Positions 18,022 through 26,475 of a DNA stretch of 36,549 bases are shown piece after piece. The position numbers and the translations under genes are program-made. Origin of the DNA: JBCCSZ01 sp039199225 (lineage in GTDB: Bacteria > Bacteroidota > Bacteroidia > Chitinophagales > Saprospiraceae); contig JBCCSZ010000028.1 in the NCBI GenBank assembly GCA_039199225.1, forward strand, positions 1-36,549, read 5' to 3'. Numbering within the stretch: position 1 is the first letter of the stretch; each line of letters opens with the position of its first letter. Under the pieces are notes generated by a model that saw only the letters and a list, made by a program, of their open reading frames with translations, did no database searches and was not told where the DNA came from.

Positions 18022-19028
18022 TGTAAAATCAAATTTCGGGCTTGTGCCAATAGGTCGCTTTTCTCATTAACAGTCATGTCCAATGGGAGTTGGGCAATGC
18101 CAATGATTCGCCGCATGATTTCGACGCCTGCAAAACGGCCAGCCATCGTCAGATCGAAAGAATCGTCCGACTGGTAGTGTGTAGCAATGGCGGATTGAAT
18201 AGGCTCCAAAGACAAGCCGCACATCAGCAGGTGTGCGATCAAGACGCCCAGCTCGAACTCAGCCGGGCCGATGAAGCCAAATTCCGGATCGATGATCCGA
18301 AGCCCTTGTTCCTCTGACAGCATCCAGCTACCTGGGTAGTAGTCACCATGAATAAGCACAGAGCCGACCGATAAGTACTGTTCACCGAGTTGGTAGATCG
18401 CTTTTTTGAGCGCCTGGTCTTGGGTATAAGGAACCGCCAATGCGCCCAGCCCCTCCTGAATTTGGTCGAGGTCAAAACCATTGTTCTCATCGTAGGGTAA
18501 GACAAAGATATGCTGGTGGTTGAGCTGCCGCAATTTCAGGTTGTCCGGAAAGCGGTCCTTGTCTGCCTGGCTCAGGTCCAATCCATGCAATTGACGGAGG
18601 AAAAATAGTAACTCGTGGAGGGTTTCGTCAGAAATCTGTTGGTCCTTGCGGTACAGATGGGTGAAGTCTTTGCCCACCCCCAAGTCCTGCATCACAATGA
18701 GGTGGTTGTCGGCATCATAGTGCAGCACCTCCGGCATTCTGGCAAGCAACTCGGCAGATTGGCTGGCGTATTGATAGAAAATAGCCTCAGTGGCAATTCT
18801 TTCCTGTGGTGCGGGAATACTGGGATACTTATTGACATAGGGCTTGGATTGCTTTAGAATCAAGCTGCCGTTTTCCCAGCGGTAGCGAATCACCAAGTTC
18901 ATATTGCCTTCCCCTGGTTTTTCGATGTATCCAGAGGCAGTTTGGTTGGGAAGTACCTTTCGATGAGCCAGATAAGTGGCAATCTCCTGGGGCGAACTTT
19001 CCAGCCCGAGTGCTATTTTGTAACTCAC
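18018..19028 (-). CDS. Methylthioribose-kinase-like phosphotransferase
   Basis: A 336-residue protein-kinase-fold small-molecule kinase (APH/choline kinase clan). Key residues are the ATP-binding Lys59 in LILKQ, the Brenner loop HGDYYPGSW (227-235) with Ser where most members have Asn, and the metal motif DPEFGFIGPAEFELGVLIAH (247-266, split by a short turn). The HGDxxxGS plus DPEFxFxGP combination is typical of 5-methylthioribose kinase and relatives, so a ribose-like sugar substrate is likely. No other methionine-salvage gene is nearby, so I do not assign mtnK. The start is GTG, because an in-frame TAG lies two codons upstream. It is coupled by a 4-nt overlap to the ADP-ribosylglycohydrolase gene. 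The pair could release and phosphorylate a ribose compound, although one partner is exported. Confidence 0.8.
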   Translation of the reverse strand: MSYKIALGLESSPQEIATYLAHRKVLPNQTASGYIEKPGEGNMNLVIRYRWENGSLILKQSKPYVNKYPSIPAPQERIATEAIFYQYASQSAELLARMPEVLHYDADNHLIVMQDLGVGKDFTHLYRKDQQISDETLHELLFFLRQLHGLDLSQADKDRFPDNLKLRQLNHQHIFVLPYDENNGFDLDQIQEGLGALAVPYTQDQALKKAIYQLGEQYLSVGSVLIHGDYYPGSWMLSEEQGLRIIDPEFGFIGPAEFELGVLIAHLLMCGLSLEPIQSAIATHYQSDDSFDLTMAGRFAGVEIMRRIIGIAQLPLDMTVNEKSDLLAQARNLILQ

Positions 19029-19067
19029 TATCTATCTAAATTCGTTTGTTTGGATGGATGGATGATC

Positions 19068-19075
19068 CAAATGTA
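19068..19075 (-). promoter_or_regulatory. Putative -7 element of the kinase-ADP-ribosylglycohydrolase operon
   Basis: The minus strand reads TACATTTG, an exact TAnnTTTG, about 40 nt before the GTG start. No TTTG is seen at the -33 distance. The 49-nt gap is low-complexity, with tandem TATC, GTTT and GGAT repeats. Confidence 0.3.
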
Positions 19076-19077
19076 CA

Positions 19078-20709
19078 TCATTTATCATCTGCATTGATCT
19101 CTCCGGAATTGATGGCCACGAGGTAGCGTTTCAATTCGTCCTTTACAACGGGCGCCAGGATGATTAGTCCAATCATGTTGGGGAAAATCATCGCAAAGAC
19201 CATTGCATCCGAGAAGTCGACTACAGCGCCCAAACTGGCAGCAGCTCCGATAACGACAAATACGCAGAACAAAATCTTGTAAGTAGTATCAGCCACCTTA
19301 CTTCTTCCGAACAAGAATTTCCAAGCTTGCAGGCCGTAGTAAGACCAAGACAACATCGTAGAAAAAGCAAATAGAATTACGGCGATGGTCAGGACATAAG
19401 AAAAGCCAGGAAGAACCGAGTTAAAGGCTGCAGAAGTCAAATTGACACCTTCCAGTCGGCCACCATCGTTCAGGATTACGCTGTTGCCTTCGACGGCACC
19501 ATAATCAAAATGTCCACCTGTATTGTAAATGATGATGACCAAAGCAGTCATGGTACAAACGACAACCGTATCTATAAAAGGCTCTAGCAATGCCACGACA
19601 CCTTCACTGGAAGGGTAGCGAGTCATTACGGCAGAGTGTGCAACAGATGCAGAACCAACCCCTGCTTCGTTGGAGAAAGCAGCCCGGCGGAATCCCTGAA
19701 TCATTACACCGATGATACCACCTGTGATACCGGCGCCTGAAAACGCACCACTGAAAATCTGACCGAAGGCTTGAGGAATGGCTGTGATGTTTGCAATTAG
19801 GATGATAACGGCTGCAGCCACATAGATACCGACCATAAAAGGGACGATTTTTTCGGCTACTTTACCAATTCGCTTGATACCTCCAATGATCACCAATCCG
19901 ACCAAGGCAGCCACGACCACTCCGAAGATGGTACCTGCCATACCAGATTGTGAGCCAATCAACGTCTGAAACTGTGCAGCCGCCTGATTGGCTTGAAACA
20001 TATTGCCACCTCCAAAGGAACCACCAATCAACATGATGGCATAAAAAACGGCAAAGACCTTTCCCAGTCCAGCCATTCCCTTTTCTGCCAAGCCCTTTCG
20101 CAGATAGTACATAGGACCTCCGTAAACCGTCCCATCCGGCCCGATTTCGCGGTATTTAACCCCCAGCGTGCATTCTGTAAATTTGGAAGCCATCCCAAGC
20201 AGTCCGGCCAGGATCATCCAAAAGGTCGCACCAGGACCACCGACAGCAATGGCAATGGCCACCCCTGCAATGTTACCCAGCCCAACCGTGGCAGAAAGAG
20301 CGGCAGTCAAAGCCTGAAAGGCGGTCACCTCTCCATGATGCCCTTCGACCCGTATGGTATCCGGAATGTCTCCATCCTTGGTGATTAGATCGGCAGAAGC
20401 GGAGGCTTTCGTGTTGTCGAATTTCCCTCGGACAACATTGACAGCCAGCTTGAATTGGGTAAAATTCGGGAAGCCAAAATAAATGGTGAAGTAAGTCGCT
20501 CCTAAAACCAATATGATCAAAACGACGGGAACAGATAGGCCATCTCCAATGGGAATGGGGAAGAAAACGACATTGGCAATGGCCGCTGCAGCAGGAGCAA
20601 CAAAGTCGTTGATCTTTTCGTCTATTCCCTTTTCTCCTACCTCTTGGGCAAAGCTAAATAAGGGTGCCAACAGAGCCGTTAGCAGGAGTAGAAAGCGTGA
20701 TTTTTTCAT
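19078..20709 (-). CDS. Alanine/glycine:cation symporter (AGCS family)
   Basis: A 543-residue sodium-coupled amino-acid importer of the inner membrane with about 11 transmembrane segments. The AGCS signature is clear: TVGLGNIAGVAIAIAVGGPGATFWMI (broken by conserved glycines), GMASKFTECTLGVKYRE, YGGPMYYLRKGL and GFRRAAFSNEAGVGSASVAHS. It has an unusual N-terminal extension that looks like a cleavable signal peptide (KKSRFLLLLTALLAPLFSFAQ) followed by about 30 periplasmic-looking residues before the first helix, an arrangement I know from Bacteroidota members. It probably takes up alanine or glycine, though the specific substrate cannot be read from sequence. It ends 50 nt before the kinase gene and may be co-transcribed with it. 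A loose promoter candidate (TTTG-N19-TACCTTAA, minus strand) lies within the 186-nt upstream gap. Confidence 0.92.
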   Translation of the reverse strand: MKKSRFLLLLTALLAPLFSFAQEVGEKGIDEKINDFVAPAAAAIANVVFFPIPIGDGLSVPVVLIILVLGATYFTIYFGFPNFTQFKLAVNVVRGKFDNTKASASADLITKDGDIPDTIRVEGHHGEVTAFQALTAALSATVGLGNIAGVAIAIAVGGPGATFWMILAGLLGMASKFTECTLGVKYREIGPDGTVYGGPMYYLRKGLAEKGMAGLGKVFAVFYAIMLIGGSFGGGNMFQANQAAAQFQTLIGSQSGMAGTIFGVVVAALVGLVIIGGIKRIGKVAEKIVPFMVGIYVAAAVIILIANITAIPQAFGQIFSGAFSGAGITGGIIGVMIQGFRRAAFSNEAGVGSASVAHSAVMTRYPSSEGVVALLEPFIDTVVVCTMTALVIIIYNTGGHFDYGAVEGNSVILNDGGRLEGVNLTSAAFNSVLPGFSYVLTIAVILFAFSTMLSWSYYGLQAWKFLFGRSKVADTTYKILFCVFVVIGAAASLGAVVDFSDAMVFAMIFPNMIGLIILAPVVKDELKRYLVAINSGEINADDK

Positions 20710-20895
20710 AGACCGATTTCGTAAGTTGGTTTTTATTTTCTCAATTTCGGCCTGTTAAGGTATCCACTTATTTAAGATTTTCAAAAGAAAGCGAATAATA
20801 TTTGCCCCCCACAAATTGAAAATTCTTTTTAATAGCTGGAAGGAACAGGCGACCGAGTTGGCCATCGTCCTTGAGTAAAAACCAGAAATCAGGAC

Positions 20896-21363
20896 CTATT
20901 CAGGTGTGAAATTGAGCTTCGTCATCAGCAAGATGGAGGTCGAAAAATTGGGACATGCCTTGGCCAGAGCATTTTGGAAAGCTTCTTTTTTGACAGCATC
21001 TTCCCGAATGGGCGCCACCAAATCCTTGGCGCATTTACGGGCGGCCAAGCGAATCTCGCGCATTTCTGTATCGACACTGGTAAATGCCGTACTATCGCCT
21101 TTGGTATACTGCTCCTTGGCTTTTTGACGTATTTCGTAAAGGTCTTGGAAACATTTACAGGCTTCTGCAGCTCGGGTTACTTCATCGATTGACTTGGGAT
21201 CGACCTTGACGGCTGCAACGGGCGCTGCTTCTTGTACTGCTTCGGCATCACCCTGCTTACTCGCTTGGTTGGCTTGAGGCTCACCGGTGCAAGCAGTGAA
21301 CAGACTCAAAATAAGGACAAACAAACATGGACCTAAGCGGAAAATCTGGTTTTTCATCTTCAT
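20896..21363 (-). CDS. Small cysteine-containing lipoprotein
   Basis: A 155-residue putative lipoprotein: signal sequence with hydrophobic core LFVLILSLF and lipobox TAC (Cys25), a Gln/Ala/Glu-rich linker, then a helical domain with cysteines at CKCF, KCAKD and ACPNF that could form disulfides in the periplasm. Charged heptad-like stretches (DLYEIRQKAKEQY, DTEMREIRLAARK) suggest a short helical bundle. I do not recognise a family. The start codon cluster ATG-AAG-ATG-AAA allows initiation two codons later with no functional effect. The gene lies 186 nt upstream of the symporter in the same direction, with no clear terminator between them. Confidence 0.75.
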   Translation of the reverse strand: MKMKNQIFRLGPCLFVLILSLFTACTGEPQANQASKQGDAEAVQEAAPVAAVKVDPKSIDEVTRAAEACKCFQDLYEIRQKAKEQYTKGDSTAFTSVDTEMREIRLAARKCAKDLVAPIREDAVKKEAFQNALAKACPNFSTSILLMTKLNFTPE

Positions 21364-21722
21364 TTTTTTTCTAAAGTAAAAGTACGGCTAAGTGGTAGAA
21401 AAAAACTTTAAAAAGCGACTAGAAAATAGCTGTAGGCAAAAGCCATTGGGTCATTAAGGGTATAAAAATGGTGCCACTTAGTAATGCATACTTTTATACC
21501 TGATACCATTTCAACTTAAATTATTCCATTGAGCAAGTGCTTAGCTAAAATTGCTTGTGCCACAAACGGTTCGGCTTAAATAAATGAATACCTGCAGGTT
21601 ATTTCGCTTATTTTGGCTGAACTCCATAGGTTTATTGCGTCAATTTTTCCAGCTGACTACTCAATTCTTGACAAAATTACTTAAACTTGCGTATATCTAA
21701 ACCATCTAACTGCCAAAACCTC
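21364..21722. other. Divergent intergenic region with overlapping inverted repeats
   Basis: This 359-nt A+T-rich stretch between the small lipoprotein gene and the ParA gene has no credible gene. It contains a 9-bp perfect inverted repeat, GGTATAAAA (21459-21467) with TTTTATACC (21492-21500), and a second overlapping pair, AAATGGT (21465-21471) with ACCATTT (21505-21511). The two pairings cannot form together, so the site could be an operator or a switching leader. A weak promoter for parA (TTTC at 21602-21605, 21 nt, TAGGTTTA at 21627-21634) is possible. Confidence 0.4.
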
Positions 21723-22394
21723 ATGTCAAGAGAAACACGAATCATCAGCGTTGCCAACAGCAAGGGAGGCGTTGGAAAATCTGTGGTGACCATTCTGCTC
21801 GCTACGACCCTGGCCAAGTACAAGAAAAGAAAGGTATTGATACTGGATTGTGACAGCCAAGGAAGCATTAGCGAAATGTACGCTAGGGAAAAAGAGTTGT
21901 ACGAGGACGAACCACTTGTTGAGGTTGAAGATTTGACGCCTCGTCGTGTCAATACTTTTCTCAAGCGATTCGCTGCAGACTATGATGTGATTTTCATTGA
22001 CGTGCCTCGTATGACGGATGGGAAAAAGGACAACGCAACAGTCATGCTTTTGCAGCATTGTGACGCCATTTTTGTTCCTGTCATCGGCAGTGAAGTGGAT
22101 GTATTGTCTACTTCTGATTTCATCAATATCGTCCAGGATACAGCCGCTTACAAAGATGAGATGGGCGAGCCTTTTAAGTTTTACGGATTCATCAATCGCC
22201 GCAACCTGCGCAAGTCCAACGAGGAGGCAGAGGCTGCCATGAAGAAGCGCAAGCTGAAGATGTTCAAAAACTCCTTGGCCGATTTGAAGATTTTCACACA
22301 GCCTTCTTTCTTCACTTCCGTTATGGATTATGCAGAAGGAGCGCGCCGCTTCGAGCCTTTCTACAAGGAGTTTGTTCGCAAGTTTAAGTTGTAA
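21723..22394 (+). CDS. Orphan ParA/MinD-type ATPase
   Basis: A 223-residue deviant-Walker ATPase. The P-loop KGGVGKS carries the signature first lysine (about residues 15-21), followed by switch I-like LILDCDSQGSISEMY and the Walker B-like VIFIDVPRMTDG. ParA proteins dimerise on ATP, bind DNA or membrane, and position cargo such as plasmids, chromosomes, chemoreceptors or carboxysomes. There is no ParB, parS-like array or replication gene beside it, so it is not evidently a plasmid partition locus. Residues FINRRNLRKSNEEAEAAMKKRK carry a basic stretch that could bind nucleic acid. The start at ATG 21723 gives the P-loop at the usual distance from the N-terminus; a TTG 36 nt upstream is less likely. 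Cargo unknown. Confidence 0.88.
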   Translation: MSRETRIISVANSKGGVGKSVVTILLATTLAKYKKRKVLILDCDSQGSISEMYAREKELYEDEPLVEVEDLTPRRVNTFLKRFAADYDVIFIDVPRMTDGKKDNATVMLLQHCDAIFVPVIGSEVDVLSTSDFINIVQDTAAYKDEMGEPFKFYGFINRRNLRKSNEEAEAAMKKRKLKMFKNSLADLKIFTQPSFFTSVMDYAEGARRFEPFYKEFVRKFKL

Positions 22395-22439
22395 GTGCTG
22401 TTTGCATTGTACCTGTGATGTTTTCTATTATTTGATGGC

Positions 22440-22499
22440 AAGTATACAACTTGAATCCTCTATCACCGTCCTCCTTTTGCAGCGAGCTGGTGTATACTT
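22440..22499 (+). terminator. Possible weak terminator after the ParA gene
   Basis: A 9-bp perfect inverted repeat (AAGTATACA at 22440-22448, TGTATACTT at 22491-22499) encloses a 42-nt loop and is followed by TCTTTT. It is A+T-rich with a long loop, so as a terminator it is weak. It lies in the 109-nt gap between the convergent ParA and PLP-enzyme genes. Confidence 0.3.
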
Positions 22500-22503
22500 T
22501 CTT

Positions 22504-23664
22504 TTAGATAACTTCCAATCCTCTCTCTAGGTCTTCTATAAGCCAATCGGGGTCTTCCAATCCAATGTATATTCGAACCAATTTCCAAGAGATGGCGGTA
22601 TCCGCTCGTCCTGGTATGTTGTAGAATGTACAGAAGGGGAGTATCAAAGATTCGTGACCGCCCCAGGACACGGCCAATAAAAACCGTTCGAGTCGATGAA
22701 AAAAGTCTTCGACTTTTTGGATACTATCCACCTTCAAGATGAAAGAGAAAAGACCGCCACAGCCCGACATTTGCCGCTTGGCCAATTCCAATTGCGGGAA
22801 ATTGTCTAAATGGGGGTGAATGACCTGTTCGATTTTGGGATGTGCAGCCAGGTACTTTGCAATTTTTAAAGCACTTTGGTTGGATTGCTGCATCCGCAGT
22901 TCAAAAGTGCGCAAGCCCCGAATGACCAACCAAGCGTCTTGTGGTGCTATGATGCTCCCCAGCGTCATTTGTTCAGAGATAAATATCTGCTCAATCATTT
23001 CTTTCGATCCACAAACGGCGCCAATCATCACATCGCTGTGTCCATTGAGGTATTTGGTGCCAGAGTGTAAGACCAAGTCAATCCCATAGGCAATGGGCTT
23101 TTGATAAAAGGGCGAGCAATAGCTGTTGTCGATGATGCTGACCAGTCCATTTTCTTTGGCCAGAGCCGCACAAGCTTTGAGGTCCTGTAGCTCAAAGGTA
23201 ATTGAGTTGGGGCTTTCCAGATACAAGACCCTGGTTTCCGGGCGGATGGCTGCTTCGATTTCGGCGAGGTTTCGTCCATCCACAAAAGTATGTGTCACCC
23301 CGAAGCGAGTCAAAAAATTGGTTAGTAGACGGTAGGTCCAGCTGTAGGGATTGCGCACGCAGACGATGTGTTCCCCTGCCTTGACCTGACTGATGATGGT
23401 ACAGGCAATCGCGGCACTGCCACTTGGAAAGACGAGAGCGTCTTCCGCCTCTTCCAACGCGGCTATTTTTTTGCGCAGTATAGCGGCTGTGGGGTTGTTG
23501 CCTCGGGTGTAAATATGGCTTTTCAGTTCGTTTTGAAGGGCTGACCGCATATCGTCTATGGTATCAAAGGCAAAATTGCTGCTTTGAATGATCGGTGGTA
23601 CGATAGCGTTGAAATAGTGTTGTCGTTCTTCTCCTAAGTGGTTGAGAATGTCGCTGGTATTCAT
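22504..23664 (-). CDS. Cys/Met metabolism PLP-dependent enzyme
   Basis: A 386-residue fold-type I PLP enzyme of the cystathionine gamma-synthase/methionine gamma-lyase group. Seen are YTRGNNPT (52-59, phosphate/substrate Tyr and Arg), the FPSGSAAI cofactor loop (79-86), YLESPNS, SIIDNSYCSPF with the PLP-N1-binding Asp179, and the Schiff-base lysine Lys204 in LHSGTKYLNGHSD. Members make or break C-S bonds in transsulfuration or methionine breakdown. The conserved tyrosine loop, usually YGGTY, reads PYSWTY here, a divergence that prevents choosing between synthase and lyase. It is transcribed alone, convergent to the ParA gene, and its upstream gap of 206 nt shows no strong promoter match. Confidence 0.88.
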   Translation of the reverse strand: MNTSDILNHLGEERQHYFNAIVPPIIQSSNFAFDTIDDMRSALQNELKSHIYTRGNNPTAAILRKKIAALEEAEDALVFPSGSAAIACTIISQVKAGEHIVCVRNPYSWTYRLLTNFLTRFGVTHTFVDGRNLAEIEAAIRPETRVLYLESPNSITFELQDLKACAALAKENGLVSIIDNSYCSPFYQKPIAYGIDLVLHSGTKYLNGHSDVMIGAVCGSKEMIEQIFISEQMTLGSIIAPQDAWLVIRGLRTFELRMQQSNQSALKIAKYLAAHPKIEQVIHPHLDNFPQLELAKRQMSGCGGLFSFILKVDSIQKVEDFFHRLERFLLAVSWGGHESLILPFCTFYNIPGRADTAISWKLVRIYIGLEDPDWLIEDLERGLEVI

Positions 23665-23870
23665 GGATGGGCTTATTTGGCTGAGCGAAGTGATGACTGC
23701 TTTGCTGTTGAATGTCTTAGTACAACAGTACGATTTCGAAAATTGATGAATTTTTGAGAATTATTTTTATTTCTGACAAGCTTTTTGGAAAAAAGCAGCT
23801 CGATCGTTCCCCTCATCGGGAATTCCATATTTTTACCGCTGAATGCAAGAATACTTCAAGAATGGGGTAG

Positions 23871-24425
23871 ATGACGACTACCCAACAATCATACGCTATG
23901 ATATTTAATGTTCCCGGTTTGAGAAATTCTGGTCCCAATCATTGGCAGAGCCATTGGGAGACTTCCCATCCCCAGCTGGTTCAGCGAATCGAACAGGCCA
24001 ATTGGGCAGCGCCCGAGTGTATGGCTTGGACCGATCGTTTGCAAGAGGTCTTGGCGCCCCTTCCGACCAGCGCCGTCGTACTGACCGGACACAGTGTCGG
24101 CTGTGCTGCCATCGCCAACTGGTACGGCCGCTTCGGGCAATCCATTCGGGGCGCTTTGCTGGTAGCTCCAAGTGATGTAGAGCATCCCAATTATCCATCC
24201 TATATCAAAGGCTTTGCACCTTTACATTTGAAAAAACTGCCTTTTCGGACCATCGTCGTAGCCAGCGACAACGACCATGTGGTCAGTATAGACAGAGCCC
24301 GGTACTTTGCCGAATGTTGGGGGAGCGAATGGGTGGTTCTTTCCAATGCCGGACACATAGAAGATCGATCGGGTTACGGCCATTGGGAAGAAGGCTGGGC
24401 TTTGGTCCAATCGCTTTTGGGCTGA
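23871..24425 (+). CDS. RBBP9/YdeN-type alpha/beta hydrolase
   Basis: A 184-residue serine hydrolase of the RBBP9/YdeN family. It has the N-terminal VPGLRNSGPNHWQSHWE signature, nucleophile Ser in GHSVGCAA, the acidic residue in VVASDNDHVV and the catalytic histidine in NAGHIE, all spaced as in the family. It is cytosolic with no signal peptide. Natural substrates of this family are poorly known; small esters or peptides are likely. The ATG at 23871 was chosen; an ATG eight codons later (MIFNVPG) is an equally good start. It lies 94 nt upstream of the histidine kinase gene in the same direction and could share its transcript. Confidence 0.88.
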   Translation: MTTTQQSYAMIFNVPGLRNSGPNHWQSHWETSHPQLVQRIEQANWAAPECMAWTDRLQEVLAPLPTSAVVLTGHSVGCAAIANWYGRFGQSIRGALLVAPSDVEHPNYPSYIKGFAPLHLKKLPFRTIVVASDNDHVVSIDRARYFAECWGSEWVVLSNAGHIEDRSGYGHWEEGWALVQSLLG

Positions 24426-24519
24426 AAGTTGCCTATGCTTCTTGTAGCGGTGATCCGCAAAATGCAATCCTTACAGTCGGAACTGCTAAATTTTCCGTCA
24501 AATAGCTTAGGTTTGGGGA

Positions 24520-26475
24520 ATGATCCGGATTGGTTACATCTTAGGGATACTTTTACTACTGGGTAAACTCCACAGTTTACAAGCCAAGGAGCCGATCAGC
24601 TTACCGGAGGATTTCAAAAAGGCCCTGCTCGGGAAAGGCATCGCTGTTTTGGAAGATACGTCCAACATCTTGGAGATTACTGATTTGAATACGGTAGAAA
24701 ACCAACGGTTTATCAGTTGGGACCGCAATAACTTTCATTTGGGCCATGCTACGACCACTCACTGGCTAAAGTTTTACTTACAAAATCAAGCACCCAGCGA
24801 GCGTTCCCTCGTCTTGGAAGTGGTCAATCCATATCTCTACGAATTCAGCTTTTATACCGTTGGTCAAGACACCATAAAGGCGGATACGACGGGCATCCGC
24901 TTTCCCTTTTCCACCCGACAGCAGTTGATGCATCGCCCTGGTGGTAAACATCGCAATTTTCAATTCGCCATCCAGCTGCCTGCGCAAGATTCTGTCATTT
25001 GTTACCTGCGTTTTCCTCCTTCTCGGTATCCGCTCAACTTCCAATTGTATTTGTGGGACAGTGAGTACCGAGCGACCAATCAACAACGTTCGGAGGACTA
25101 TATCCTCAATTCTTTCTTTCTCCTGTGCCTGGTTTATCTGCTCATCTTGGGCGTTGCCATCTACATTACCAAGTTTCACTATTACTGGTTGTATTTTGCC
25201 TATGCCTTTCTAGGGACTTTCGTTGTCTTTTCGGACCTCGGTCTGGGCTTTCGATACCTCTGGCCTTGGAGTACCTACATTCAGCAAATCATCCTGCCCA
25301 TCATTGTCAATGTGTACCTTGTGACGGGGACGCTCTTTGTTCGGCACCACTTTGATACCGCTAGGCTATACGTGCGCATCGATGCCATTTTGCGGTTGGT
25401 GATGAGTTTGGCGCTTTTGGTCATCCCACTCATTTTTTTCATGCCCTATCTGGCCATAGAATTGGCACATTGGGTGTCAAGGTTTCAGAACCTCCTGATT
25501 ATCAGTACTTGTCTGACCTTTTTTGCTCTTTTATTTCGAGCCATTACCGGTTCCGAAATTGCCTCCTCCCGATTGTTTCTCTTTGGTTTTTCTTTGCATG
25601 GATTGAGTGTCATTATTTCCGGAATGCAGGATGTGGGCATACTCAGGGGCGGTTCTTTGCCCTCGACGCTGATGGATATGGGAATACCCCTGACCTTCTA
25701 TACACAAGTAAGTTTTATGTTGGGGATGTTGCTGGAAATGGCGGTGATCTTTTACATTGCCATCCGTCGCTTTCGCATTTTATTTCAGGTGTTTCAGGAA
25801 CATGCTGCCCAGCAACAGAAGAATATGGATGCCTTGGTATTGGGGATAGAAGGGGAGCGGCAGCGAATTGCACAGGATTTGCACGATGGGCTGGGGGTGA
25901 TGTTGTCGTCTGCAAAAATCCGCCTCAACATGCTCAAAGACCAGATCAAGGGGAACGGGCAAATTGGTAAAGGCTTAAACGAGTTGATCCGAGAGATCGA
26001 TCAGTCGCATCAGGAAGTTCGGCAGATATCCCATAATTTGATGCCAAAATCGCTCTACAAGTTGGGCTTCGAGGCGGCCATGCAAGAGCAGGTACACCGC
26101 TTGGAGATGTTGGACGAGCAGCTACAGATCAAGGTCTATAAAAATGTCTCCTTTCAGGATGCCCAGCAGTTGTCTCAAACCTATTTGTTTCGCATCATAC
26201 AAGAATTGCTCAACAACATCATCCGGCATTCTCATGCCACAGAGGTCAACCTACAGCTCGTTCGCTTGGGAGAGCAGCTTTTGCTAACAGTCGAAGACAA
26301 TGGCATCGGATTCGACATTGGGCAGGTAAAGAACAAGGGAATTGGTATGAAGAACATCGACTATAGGGTCAAGGCCCTGGGTGGAACCATGCGTGTTGAT
26401 TCCACCCCGGGAAAGGGATCGATGGTTTCCATCGAAATCCCCATGACCTCCATTTTTCCATCAACTCACTCGTAG
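24520..26475 (+). CDS. 7TMR-DISM sensor histidine kinase
   Basis: A 651-residue inner-membrane sensor. Order: signal peptide (1-22, ending SLQA), a periplasmic DISMED2 domain (about 30-175) that resembles a carbohydrate-binding jelly roll, a seven-helix DISM membrane domain (about 190-405), a short coiled coil, a HisKA_3 dimerisation box with the phospho-accepting His in RIAQDLHDGLG (about 452-455), and a HATPase domain with N box NNIIRHSHATEV, G1 box VEDNGIGFD and G2 box KGIGMKNI. HisKA_3 kinases normally phosphorylate LuxR/NarL-type regulators; none is in the window, so this is an orphan. The ligand is unknown, perhaps a sugar or sugar-derived signal. Its stop overlaps the convergent secreted-protein gene by 10 nt. 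A TAGGTTTG box (24508-24515) is too close to the ATG to be its promoter. Confidence 0.92.
   Translation: MIRIGYILGILLLLGKLHSLQAKEPISLPEDFKKALLGKGIAVLEDTSNILEITDLNTVENQRFISWDRNNFHLGHATTTHWLKFYLQNQAPSERSLVLEVVNPYLYEFSFYTVGQDTIKADTTGIRFPFSTRQQLMHRPGGKHRNFQFAIQLPAQDSVICYLRFPPSRYPLNFQLYLWDSEYRATNQQRSEDYILNSFFLLCLVYLLILGVAIYITKFHYYWLYFAYAFLGTFVVFSDLGLGFRYLWPWSTYIQQIILPIIVNVYLVTGTLFVRHHFDTARLYVRIDAILRLVMSLALLVIPLIFFMPYLAIELAHWVSRFQNLLIISTCLTFFALLFRAITGSEIASSRLFLFGFSLHGLSVIISGMQDVGILRGGSLPSTLMDMGIPLTFYTQVSFMLGMLLEMAVIFYIAIRRFRILFQVFQEHAAQQQKNMDALVLGIEGERQRIAQDLHDGLGVMLSSAKIRLNMLKDQIKGNGQIGKGLNELIREIDQSHQEVRQISHNLMPKSLYKLGFEAAMQEQVHRLEMLDEQLQIKVYKNVSFQDAQQLSQTYLFRIIQELLNNIIRHSHATEVNLQLVRLGEQLLLTVEDNGIGFDIGQVKNKGIGMKNIDYRVKALGGTMRVDSTPGKGSMVSIEIPMTSIFPSTHS

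Noticed and set aside
19029..19077. Tandem tetranucleotide repeats as a phase-variable switch
   Set aside because: TATC, GTTT and GGAT are each repeated only two or three times, too few to suggest slippage control.
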